The notes under the pieces were generated by a model. That model saw nothing but the letters and a program-made list of their open reading frames with translations. It did not search any database and was not told the origin of the DNA. Below are positions 29,361 to 38,479 of a stretch of DNA of 64,000 bases, in pieces; position 1 is the stretch's first letter; each line of letters begins with the position of its first letter. Both the position numbers and the translations under genes were made by a program. Origin of the DNA: Lachnospiraceae bacterium (GTDB taxonomy: Bacteria > Bacillota > Clostridia > Lachnospirales > Lachnospiraceae); the NCBI GenBank assembly GCA_014804425.1, contig JAAUZV010000002.1:77308-141307 (forward strand), given 5' to 3'.

Positions 29361-30071
29361 TTGAATATCGCAGTCGTTGATGATGAGGAGATTATCAGGA
29401 GGCAGGTAAAAGGTCTGATCGAAAAGCAGGGAACAGAATTTGATGTGGAAGTCTATGCTTCCGGTGAAGCGCTGCTTTGTTCAGGGAAATCTTATGATAT
29501 GATTTTTCTGGACATACAGCTGGACGGAATGAACGGTATTGAGACAGCCAAAAGGATTCGGGAGCAGAGCGAAGATGCCGTTTTAGTCTTTATTTCCGGT
29601 TTGAAGGATTATGTATTTGAGGCTTTTGATGTCGCCGCGTTTCATTATCTGCTAAAGCCAATAGAAGAAAACAGGTTTCGGGAGATATTTGGCAGGGCGG
29701 TAAAAGAAGCGGAAAAGCAAACGGAAAAAGGGCGGGAGCAGCTTTTTATCAAAACAAAATACCGGCATATTACTTTGTACCATCGGGACATTCTGTATGC
29801 GGAAAACAGAGGGAGAAAAGTGGAGCTCCATACCAAGGGGGACACCATAGAGATTTATGCTGTCATGAATGAATTGGAGACGCAGCTCGGAGAAAGCTTT
29901 TTTCGCTGCCACAGAGGGTATCTTGTGAATATGGCGCATATCGCGGAATATGACAACGGCATGATCCGGCTGGGGAACGGGGAGTGTATTTATCTGGCAA
30001 AGAAACGGTACAATGAATTTGTCAAAGCGTATATGCGGTATTTACGGAACGGAGGAACAGCCTGTGTCTGA
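29361..30071 (+). CDS. LytTR family response regulator
   Basis: Receiver 'IAVVDDEE...MIFLDIQLDGMNGIE', C-terminal LytTR 'RHITLYHRDILYAENRGRKVELHT...FFRCHRGYLVNMAHI'. TTG start inferred. Confidence 0.92.
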   Translation: MNIAVVDDEEIIRRQVKGLIEKQGTEFDVEVYASGEALLCSGKSYDMIFLDIQLDGMNGIETAKRIREQSEDAVLVFISGLKDYVFEAFDVAAFHYLLKPIEENRFREIFGRAVKEAEKQTEKGREQLFIKTKYRHITLYHRDILYAENRGRKVELHTKGDTIEIYAVMNELETQLGESFFRCHRGYLVNMAHIAEYDNGMIRLGNGECIYLAKKRYNEFVKAYMRYLRNGGTACV

Positions 30072-31530
30072 TGTGATAGGTGCGGTGCAGGAGGTATTCT
30101 ATGCATTGTTTCAGGGATACTGCCTGCAATATTTCATGGAAGCGTTTTTGGAAAGCAGATTTGCGAAACAAAAATGGAGCGGCTTTATGGCTGCCATCCT
30201 GTTTGGGGTGATAAAGATAGGGCTGCGTCTGCGCCCGCCGTCAAATGATGCGAGCGTGGAGATCCTAAAAAAACAGATCGCTTTATTTTTGATCCTGTTT
30301 GTGCTGACGTTCTGTTTTTATCAGGCGTTTCATATCATTACCGTATTTTTGGTGATCACGTTCATGGCAGTCAGTGAGATCAGTTTCTTTTTGGCGTATT
30401 TGGTCATGGAGTTTGGAAGTCTTTTGTTTGAGTTTTGGAATTGGTGCGTAGGACAGGCGTATATCACTTCCGTGGAAACGTTTGAGTATGTCATAAAAGG
30501 CACCATGATCGGCTTGTATATTCTCATGTATCTCTCCTTTTGTGTCATATTTTATTTTGCGTTAAAAAAAATAGTAAAGAGTTATCGGGAAAAAGACTAT
30601 GTCATTCACAGGACGGAGCTTTTGTTCATTCTCACACCGGGGCTGGTCGGATGGCTGATATGCCTGTTGCTGCGCATCATCATCATTACCGTGGAAAACG
30701 GGATATTGAATTTCTGGTATGATAAATATCCCGTTCTGTTATTGATCGTCCTGGCAATCCTGCTGTTATCGCTGTTATCCATTGTGTATGGCGTTAAGCT
30801 GTTTCAGGATATGATTTATTTTAACAGAGAAAAAAACAGCAGGATCATTCTGGAAAATCAGATTGGCAGTATGCAGGAGCACATGACGGAAATGGAGCGT
30901 ATTTTTTCAGGTATACGGAGCATGAAGCATGACATGAAAAATACGCTTTCCGTGATCATGCAGCTTTCCGCGGGAAATGAGGAAAAGGAACAGGAGGAGC
31001 TGCAGGATTACCTGTCTGAGCTGAATCAGACGATGGACAGACTGGAATTTCAGTTCCGCACGGGAAATGCAGTGATCGATACGCTGCTGAATATGAAGTA
31101 TCATGAAGCGATAAAGGCAATTCCGGATATACGAATGGATGCGGAATGGCTGCTGTTTTCGGAGAGTCTTCTGATACAAAGCTATGACATCGGCATTATT
31201 CTGGGAAATGCATTGGATAATGCGATCGAGGCATGCAGGAAGCTCAAGGAGAAAGAACCGGAGGCGGAAACGTTTATCCGGTTGTCCTCTGTTCAAAAAG
31301 GAAACATGATTTTAATAGAAATAGAAAACAGCTTTGACGGAACTGTGATACGGAAACGGCAATCGGAATTTCCGGTAACGGATAAGGCGGATAAGGAAGC
31401 GCACGGGATCGGGTTTTCCAATATCAAAAAGGCGGCAGAAAACTATCATGGCGCGGTCGATTGGTCTGTCGATCATAAAGTGTTTCTGTTATCCGTTATG
31501 CTGCAAAATGAAAAGAGCAGGGGAGGTTGA
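30064..31530 (+). CDS. GHKL-domain sensor histidine kinase (AgrC-like)
   Basis: Multi-TM N-terminus, 'SMKHDMKNTLSVIMQL', 'GNALDNAIEAC', 'HGIGFSNIKKAAENYHG'. Confidence 0.9.
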   Translation: MSDVIGAVQEVFYALFQGYCLQYFMEAFLESRFAKQKWSGFMAAILFGVIKIGLRLRPPSNDASVEILKKQIALFLILFVLTFCFYQAFHIITVFLVITFMAVSEISFFLAYLVMEFGSLLFEFWNWCVGQAYITSVETFEYVIKGTMIGLYILMYLSFCVIFYFALKKIVKSYREKDYVIHRTELLFILTPGLVGWLICLLLRIIIITVENGILNFWYDKYPVLLLIVLAILLLSLLSIVYGVKLFQDMIYFNREKNSRIILENQIGSMQEHMTEMERIFSGIRSMKHDMKNTLSVIMQLSAGNEEKEQEELQDYLSELNQTMDRLEFQFRTGNAVIDTLLNMKYHEAIKAIPDIRMDAEWLLFSESLLIQSYDIGIILGNALDNAIEACRKLKEKEPEAETFIRLSSVQKGNMILIEIENSFDGTVIRKRQSEFPVTDKADKEAHGIGFSNIKKAAENYHGAVDWSVDHKVFLLSVMLQNEKSRGG

Positions 31531-31538
31531 AATCGTAA

Positions 31539-32195
31539 ATGAAATTTGAAGCGGCGATTTTTGACTTGGACGGAACACTTTTAGATTCGATGGGAATATG
31601 GGAACAGATTGATATTTCTTTTTTGCGGAAGCGGAATCTGTCCGTACCGGAGGATTATGCGGCGAAGATCAGCAGCCTCAGCTTTGCGGAAACAGCGCAT
31701 TATACGATCGCGCGATTTGGGCTGGAGGAAAAGGCAGAAGACATTATGCAGGAGTGGAGTGAAATGGCGGCGTACGAGTATGCGCATAACGTCAGGCTGC
31801 TGCCGCATGCGTTGGATTATCTGTTGAAGCTGAAGGAGGCGGGCATCCGGCTGGCAGTCGCTACGGGGATGACCGTAAAGCTGGCGATACCCTGCCTGAA
31901 AAATAATGCCATATTAGAGTTATTTGACGCCGTATGCTCCACGGATGAAGTGGCGCACGGGAAAGAATATCCGGATGTATTTGAACTTGCCGCGGACAGG
32001 ATCGGAGTGCTGCCGGAAAAGTGTATTGTTTTTGACGATGTTCTTCCGGCAATCAAGAGTGCTAAGCAGGCTCATATGATTACCTGCGGTGTGTATGATC
32101 AATATTCGGAGCGTCAGCGGGCGGAGATAGAAAAGCTTGCGGATTACTACCTGCTTGACTGGCGGGATGCGCCGCTGCCTGACAGCGGAAAATAA
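31539..32195 (+). CDS. HAD family hydrolase (beta-phosphoglucomutase-like)
   Basis: 'AAIFDLDGTLLDSMGIWEQID', 'VFDDVLPAIKSAKQA'. Confidence 0.9.
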   Translation: MKFEAAIFDLDGTLLDSMGIWEQIDISFLRKRNLSVPEDYAAKISSLSFAETAHYTIARFGLEEKAEDIMQEWSEMAAYEYAHNVRLLPHALDYLLKLKEAGIRLAVATGMTVKLAIPCLKNNAILELFDAVCSTDEVAHGKEYPDVFELAADRIGVLPEKCIVFDDVLPAIKSAKQAHMITCGVYDQYSERQRAEIEKLADYYLLDWRDAPLPDSGK

Positions 32196-32200
32196 TGAAA

Positions 32201-33043
32201 TTATTTATTCTGATTTCTCCAAATGCGCGGAGAAACACCATATGTTGTTTTGAATGCGCGTGAAAAATGAAGCTGATTTTCATATCCCACAGCAGAACTG
32301 ATATCTGCAATGGATAGGGAAGTCAGCTTTAATAATTCAGTTGCCTTTATCATGCGGTAATTGATCAAAAATTCCTGGGGCGATTTTCCCATGGACTTAT
32401 GAAAAATCTTGCCAAAATAACTGCGGTTGATTCCGCATACTGATGCAATATCTTCAACTGTTATATTATTCTGAAAATTCTGTTCTATAAAGCTGACCGC
32501 TTCCTTGATATAAAAATCACTCATTTTACTGCTGCTGAGCAAATTAGCGGATTTTGTTGATTGGATCAGATAATCGAAAAAAAGGTAAAGGTGCCCAATT
32601 AGATGAAAAGGAGATTTCCCCGAGTTTTGTACGATATACATGATTTCATTTACCATCAGTTCTCTTAATTCTTTGGAATGAGAGTGATAGACAGGCTGAT
32701 TTAATGACAGGTCAGTTCTGTCAAATGCTTCTTTGACCCTCAGACCGTCAAATTCTATCCATGCGTATTCCCAGGGAAGCTGATGATCCGCAATGTAGGT
32801 AGTGATCTGGCCGGGAAAGATCAGGAATCCCTGTCCGCTTTTGACAGAATAGGTTTGAGTTTCACCCTTTGCATTGTCCGCCATCAGAGTTCCTGTGCCG
32901 TAAATGATATAGTGGAACAAGTAATGATTTCTTGCAGCCGGCCCGAAAGAGTGCGATGGTCTGCAGTGCTCCCAACCGTACTGATATAATCCCAAATCTA
33001 TAAAATTTTCATTCGGAAAAACAGAAAAGAGCAAGTCGTTCAT
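32201..33043 (-). CDS. AraC family transcriptional regulator (MsmR/RafR-like)
   Basis: Cupin-like N-terminus and C-terminal HTH 'ITVEDIASVCGINRSYFGKIFHKSMGKSPQEFLINYRMIKATELL'. Confidence 0.92.
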   Translation of the reverse strand: MNDLLFSVFPNENFIDLGLYQYGWEHCRPSHSFGPAARNHYLFHYIIYGTGTLMADNAKGETQTYSVKSGQGFLIFPGQITTYIADHQLPWEYAWIEFDGLRVKEAFDRTDLSLNQPVYHSHSKELRELMVNEIMYIVQNSGKSPFHLIGHLYLFFDYLIQSTKSANLLSSSKMSDFYIKEAVSFIEQNFQNNITVEDIASVCGINRSYFGKIFHKSMGKSPQEFLINYRMIKATELLKLTSLSIADISSAVGYENQLHFSRAFKTTYGVSPRIWRNQNK

Positions 33044-33063
33044 CAGATACCTCCGATTTCAAA

Positions 33064-33120
33064 TATACCAAAATGCGTCATCAATATGTATTATAGCACA
33101 AATTCAAGCATTTTGGTATA
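33064..33120. promoter_or_regulatory. 13-bp perfect inverted repeat in the divergent araC/SBP intergenic region
   Basis: TATACCAAAATGC (33064-33076) and GCATTTTGGTATA (33108-33120). Confidence 0.55.
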
Positions 33121-33220
33121 AAACTTCAAAAATGATGGTATTTATAGGTAGCATATTGGTATGTTAAACTTTAATTAATAAAAATCAAAACGCAGAAAAC
33201 AGCGAAAGGAGATAAAAAAT

Positions 33221-34519
33221 ATGGCGAAAAGGAACATGGCAGAAAGGGTTATGGCAGTCATGCTGGTAATGCTTAGCATCCTGAGCATATCGGGCTGTGG
33301 GAAAAATGAACACGACGGTAAGGTGGTGGTGGAATTAGTTTCTTATAAACCCGAGGCTGTTGCGGCATTTGAACAGATAGCACAGCGCTTCAATGAGACG
33401 CATGACGATATCTATCTGTCGGTCGAATCACCGAATGAAGCGATGACAATTTTGAAAACCCGTTTTGTGAGAGAGGATTATCCTGATATTGTCGGAATCG
33501 GCGGAGACAGTAATTATTCAAATTTTTTGGATGCGGATCTGTTCATGGACATTTCTGATTTTGAGGGGATCACACAAGTAAAGCCTTCTTATATGGAGAT
33601 GCTTGAAGAACTGGAGTTTATTCCGACGGAAGGCGCGTATGCACTTCCTTATGCGGCAAATGCAGCCGGAATTCTTTATAACAAAGATATGTTTGAGGAG
33701 TATGGCTGGAGCGTGCCTGAAACATGGAGTGAATTTCTTTCCCTATGCGAAGAAATACAGAACAGTGGTATACAGCCGTTATATTTGGGCTATAAGGATA
33801 CATGGACCTGTCTAGCACCCTGGAATGCATTAGCAGTGGGACTATCTGATTCTGATACCTGTAATCAAGTGAATATGGGAAATACAACATTTGAGTCAGC
33901 GTATCGGGAAACAGCAGAGAAAATAAGAAAGTTGTTGGATTATGCAGAGCCCAATCCGTATGCTTACGGGTACAATGATGCCTGTACGGCTTTTGCCAGA
34001 GGAGAATCTGCGATGTATCCGATCGGCAGTTATGCAATTCCGCAGATTCGGTCGGTAAATCCGGATATGAATATCGGCTCCTTTGTATTTCCGGCAAATG
34101 AGAACGAAGCCGACAATGTGTTGAATTCGGGCATCGACCTTCAGTTCTGTGTGATGAAGGAATCTGAGAATAAAGAGGCGGTTTATGAGGTGCTGCGATT
34201 CTTATATGAGGATGAGACGATTCAGATTTATCTCAATGATCAGGGAGGAATCGCTTGCAAAGAGGGCGACTTTGACTTGCCGGTCGAGCTTCAGGATATG
34301 AGTGCCTATATCCAAAATGACAGAATGGCTGACTTTCAGGATCACCATTATCCGAGTGAAATGAGTGTGGACGCTATGATACAGACATTTCTGTTAGATC
34401 AGAGTGAAGATTCGGTTACTGCTTTTTTACAGCGCTTTGATACGGAATGGAAAAGGTATAATAGAGATTTGATTAGAAAGGTGCAGCAATATCAGGAGGA
34501 AATGGAGGGTGCAAGATGA
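33221..34519 (+). CDS. Carbohydrate ABC transporter extracellular solute-binding protein
   Basis: Lipobox 'SISGCG', 'FEQIAQRFNETHDDIYLSVE', family 1 SBP. Confidence 0.94.
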   Translation: MAKRNMAERVMAVMLVMLSILSISGCGKNEHDGKVVVELVSYKPEAVAAFEQIAQRFNETHDDIYLSVESPNEAMTILKTRFVREDYPDIVGIGGDSNYSNFLDADLFMDISDFEGITQVKPSYMEMLEELEFIPTEGAYALPYAANAAGILYNKDMFEEYGWSVPETWSEFLSLCEEIQNSGIQPLYLGYKDTWTCLAPWNALAVGLSDSDTCNQVNMGNTTFESAYRETAEKIRKLLDYAEPNPYAYGYNDACTAFARGESAMYPIGSYAIPQIRSVNPDMNIGSFVFPANENEADNVLNSGIDLQFCVMKESENKEAVYEVLRFLYEDETIQIYLNDQGGIACKEGDFDLPVELQDMSAYIQNDRMADFQDHHYPSEMSVDAMIQTFLLDQSEDSVTAFLQRFDTEWKRYNRDLIRKVQQYQEEMEGAR

Positions 34520-35388
34520 AGAAGATGTCAAGTCGTAATAAAACCTATTGGGCAATTATCACACCGGTGGTGATTCTCTTTTTCACGTTCAATACGCTGC
34601 CGATGATTAAAGGAGTAATCTACAGCTTTACAAATTACCGTGGCTATGGAACCTATGACTATGTAGGAATCCGAAACTATATTGATCTGTTTACTGACGC
34701 AAGAGTAGGAAAAAGCTATTTATTTACCTTTAAATATGCAATCGTGGGAACGGTATTAGTGAATGTTCTGAGTCTGATCATGGCGTTAGGATTAAACAGC
34801 CGTATCCGATTTAAGAGCGCGTTAAGGGGAATCTATTTTGTGCCCAATGTTTTGGGCGGACTTGTTATTGGTTACATTTTCAGCTTCATTTTTACATATA
34901 TCATTCCGGCAGTCGGAACCACATTTCATATCGGATGGATGCAGAACAGCATTCTTGCAAGTGAAAAATATGCATGGATCGGCGTGTTGATCGTCGGCGT
35001 CTGGCAGGCGGTAGCAATGAATACTATTATTTATATTTCGGGCTTACAGACCGTGCCGGGTGATGTATATGAGGCATGTATGCTGGACGGTGCAAGTAAA
35101 TGGCAGGAATTTTTCAAGGTAACACTGCCGCTGGTAGTTCCTTTTATTACGATCAATCTCGTACTCAGCACCAAGAATCTTTTGATGGTATTTGATCAGA
35201 TCATGTCATTGACGAAGGGCGGGCCGGCTCAAAGCACGGAATCTATTTCCTACTTGATCTACAGAAACGGTATGGATGGCGGTCAGTTCGGCTTTCAAAG
35301 TGCAAATGCGGTGATTTTCTTTTTGGTGATTGTTGCAATATCGATTTTCCAAATGACCGTGCTTGGTAAGAAGGAGGAGCAGTTATGA
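34516..35388 (+). CDS. Carbohydrate ABC transporter permease (MalF/MsmF-like)
   Basis: EAA loop 'EACMLDGASKWQEFFKVTLPLVVP'; ATGA overlap with upstream gene. Confidence 0.95.
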   Translation: MKKMSSRNKTYWAIITPVVILFFTFNTLPMIKGVIYSFTNYRGYGTYDYVGIRNYIDLFTDARVGKSYLFTFKYAIVGTVLVNVLSLIMALGLNSRIRFKSALRGIYFVPNVLGGLVIGYIFSFIFTYIIPAVGTTFHIGWMQNSILASEKYAWIGVLIVGVWQAVAMNTIIYISGLQTVPGDVYEACMLDGASKWQEFFKVTLPLVVPFITINLVLSTKNLLMVFDQIMSLTKGGPAQSTESISYLIYRNGMDGGQFGFQSANAVIFFLVIVAISIFQMTVLGKKEEQL

Positions 35389-36233
35389 TGGGTAGGGATA
35401 AAGATAGTAAAACGAATTGGATGCTGACCATTGTATTGATCTTAGGGACGGTTACTGTATTCTTCCCATTATACATGGCATTCATCATTGCTTTTAAGCA
35501 GCAGAGTGAAATGACAAATGATGTGGCGGGCGCATTAGCGTTTCCTGCAAGATGGAGTCTGGATAATTTTAGGCAGGCAATGGAGGTGACAGATTTTGGG
35601 CATTCACTGGGGAACAGCCTGTTGATCACACTGGCTACGATCGCACTTTCCATTTTGGTTCATTCGGTGGCAGGATATGCAATAGGAAGAAATATGGCAA
35701 AGAAAAAGAGCTTTCGGTTTATCTATTTGTATATCGTAAGCGGTATGTTTGTGCCGTTTTCCATCCTGATGATGCCGCTTGTCAAGCAGACTGCACAGAT
35801 GGGATTGGGAAATAAGGTCGGAGTCATTCTGCTGTATTTAGTATTCTATATGCCGATGAATATACTGCTTTATACAGGGTATCTGAAAAATATACCGGTG
35901 GTATTGGAGGAAGCGGCCGGCATTGACGGGGCAAGCACATGGAAAACTTATTGGAAAATTATTTTCCCGATGATGGGACCAATGCACGCGACTGTTGCGG
36001 TATTGACTGCGCTTGGAACATGGAATGATGTCATGACGCCGCTTGTCATTATGTCCGGTACGGGTGAAAATACCCTGCCGTTGGCGCAGCTAAATTTCCA
36101 GACACAGTTCGGAACCAATTACAATTTGGCGTTTGCATCCTATATTCTTTCGCTGATTCCGATCCTGATTTTCTACATTGTCTGCCAGAAACAGATTTTG
36201 AGCGGAGTTGCAAACGGCGCGGTAAAGGGTTAA
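35385..36233 (+). CDS. Carbohydrate ABC transporter permease (MalG/MsmG-like)
   Basis: EAA loop 'EEAAGIDGASTWKTYWKIIFPMMGP'. Confidence 0.95.
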   Translation: MMGRDKDSKTNWMLTIVLILGTVTVFFPLYMAFIIAFKQQSEMTNDVAGALAFPARWSLDNFRQAMEVTDFGHSLGNSLLITLATIALSILVHSVAGYAIGRNMAKKKSFRFIYLYIVSGMFVPFSILMMPLVKQTAQMGLGNKVGVILLYLVFYMPMNILLYTGYLKNIPVVLEEAAGIDGASTWKTYWKIIFPMMGPMHATVAVLTALGTWNDVMTPLVIMSGTGENTLPLAQLNFQTQFGTNYNLAFASYILSLIPILIFYIVCQKQILSGVANGAVKG

Positions 36234-36283
36234 AGGAGTGAGTCGAAGCCGCATCCGGGATAGTAGGGAAGGGAGAGAAAACG

Positions 36284-38467
36284 ATGGCAGTCTGTGTACA
36301 GGACAATCGGTTTGATATTGTGACTAAAAATACGTTATACCAAATAAAGGCGGATGAATACGGAGTATTGTGTCACCTCTGGTATGGTGCAAGGACAGAC
36401 TGCCATATGGACTATCTGCTGGATTATCCGGATGTTGGGTTTTCCGGCAATCCATATGATGTCGGAGATAAGAGGACGTATTCGCTGGATACCCTTCCGC
36501 TGGAGTATGCATGTGAAGGAACGGGAGATTTCAGAACCCCTGCCATATCGATCACACATGAAGATGGAAGTACGGCATTGGATTTGCGGTTTCTAGAGTA
36601 TCGTTTAACGAAAGGAAAATATTCGATTCCGGGATTGCCTGCAGTGTATGCTGATGAGAAAGAGGCGGAGACGTTAGAGATTGTTTTAAAAGATACGGCA
36701 TCAGATGTGCAGGTTGTTTTGAAGTATGGCGTTTTGGAGCAGGCGGATGTCATTACGAGAAGTGTGGTCGTCACAAACAAGGGAGAGAGCGCCGTTGTGA
36801 TAAAAAAGGCTCACAGCCTTTGCATGGATATTCCTTATGGCGATTGGGACTGGGTACATTTTCATGGAAGACATACGATGGAACGTCAGATGGAATGTGC
36901 GCCCCTCATTCACGGCATACAGGAAAGCGGAAGCGGCAGAGGGACCTCCAGCCACCAGCAGAACCCGACCGTTTTATTATGTGAAAAGGATTGCACGGAA
37001 AACGCCGGTTTTTGTATTGGTGCGGCATTGATGTACAGCGGCGGCTTTCAGACGCAGATTGAAAAGGATCAGCTTGATCAGGTTCGTCTTGTCATGGGCA
37101 TTCATCCGAAAACCTTTTCTTGGAAGCTGGCTGCGGGTGAAAACTTTTATACGCCGGAGGTTATCTTATCCTGCTCCGTCGAGGGAACCGCTAAACTGTC
37201 ACAGCGATTTCATCATGTGATCCGAAATCATGTGTGCAGGGGAAAGTATCAGTTTTCGGAAAGACCGGTTTTGATCAATAACTGGGAAGCGACCTATTTT
37301 GATTTTACAGAGCAGAAAATATTGGATATCGCAAAACAGGCGTCGGAATTGGGAATTGACATGATGGTTCTGGATGATGGATGGTTTGGAAAAAGGGAAT
37401 CCGACACATCCGGACTCGGAGATTGGTTTGTCAATGATAATAAGTTAGTGGGTGGTTTACAGAGCCTGATCGGGCAGATCAATCAAATGGGAATGAGGTT
37501 TGGCATTTGGGTTGAGCCGGAGGCGGTGTCCGAAGACAGCGAGCTGTATCGGAAACATTCGGAATGGGTGATACGCATTCCAGGGAGGATGCCAGTAAGA
37601 GCGCGGTATCAGTTGATTCTTGATCTTTCCAATCCGGTAGTCGTGGATTACCTGTATGATAGGATCAGTAAAATATTAAGCGAAAATCATATAGAGTATG
37701 TGAAATGGGATTTGAACAGAAGTATTTGCGACTGGTATACGGATCGTTTACCGCAGGATCGTCAAATGGAAATGCCGCATAGATACGTTCTTGGATTATA
37801 TGAATTGCTGGAGAGGCTGACACATGATTTTCCGGATGTGTTGTTCGAAGGGTGCAGCGGAGGCGGCGGTAGATATGATGCAGGGATGCTCTATTATTGT
37901 CCGCAGATATGGTGCAGTGATGATACGGATGCACATGAACGGACATTGATTCAATACGGAACGAGTTTTTTTTATCCGACGTCCACAGTGGGGGCTCATG
38001 TTTCGGCGGTACCCAATCATCAGACCGGACGTGATACCTCTTTGAAAACGCGAGGTATTGTCGCTATGGCGGGAAGCTTCGGATACGAACTGGATTTAAG
38101 CACGTTAAACAACGAAGAAAAAAAAGAAGTTGCAGAGCAGGTAAAAAAATATAAGGAGTATCAGAAGCTGATTTATGAGGGAACCTATTATCGGCTCAGT
38201 AATCCGTTTGAAGATGGGATGGCAGCGTGGTCCTGGATATCTAAAGAGGAGGCGCAGATATTGGTGCAGGGAGTGGTGTACCGTTCAGCTTCCAATACAT
38301 TAAGAAGAAGACTTCGGCTGACCGGACTGAATGAACATGCAAGTTATAAGGAGTCGGAAAGCGGCAGGGTCTTTACCGGAGCGGCGCTCATGTCAGGAGG
38401 TATTCTTTTGCCGCGGCTGACAGGGGATGACGCAGCTTTTGAAATAACTCTTATAAAATGGAAATGA
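36284..38467 (+). CDS. Alpha-galactosidase (GH36)
   Basis: 'PVLINNWEATYFDFTEQKIL', 'MMVLDDGWFGKRESDTSGLGDW', 'YVKWDLNRSI', 'FEGCSGGGGRYDAGMLYYCPQIWCSDDTDA'. Confidence 0.97.
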   Translation: MAVCVQDNRFDIVTKNTLYQIKADEYGVLCHLWYGARTDCHMDYLLDYPDVGFSGNPYDVGDKRTYSLDTLPLEYACEGTGDFRTPAISITHEDGSTALDLRFLEYRLTKGKYSIPGLPAVYADEKEAETLEIVLKDTASDVQVVLKYGVLEQADVITRSVVVTNKGESAVVIKKAHSLCMDIPYGDWDWVHFHGRHTMERQMECAPLIHGIQESGSGRGTSSHQQNPTVLLCEKDCTENAGFCIGAALMYSGGFQTQIEKDQLDQVRLVMGIHPKTFSWKLAAGENFYTPEVILSCSVEGTAKLSQRFHHVIRNHVCRGKYQFSERPVLINNWEATYFDFTEQKILDIAKQASELGIDMMVLDDGWFGKRESDTSGLGDWFVNDNKLVGGLQSLIGQINQMGMRFGIWVEPEAVSEDSELYRKHSEWVIRIPGRMPVRARYQLILDLSNPVVVDYLYDRISKILSENHIEYVKWDLNRSICDWYTDRLPQDRQMEMPHRYVLGLYELLERLTHDFPDVLFEGCSGGGGRYDAGMLYYCPQIWCSDDTDAHERTLIQYGTSFFYPTSTVGAHVSAVPNHQTGRDTSLKTRGIVAMAGSFGYELDLSTLNNEEKKEVAEQVKKYKEYQKLIYEGTYYRLSNPFEDGMAAWSWISKEEAQILVQGVVYRSASNTLRRRLRLTGLNEHASYKESESGRVFTGAALMSGGILLPRLTGDDAAFEITLIKWK

Positions 38468-38479
38468 GGGCGATATCAT

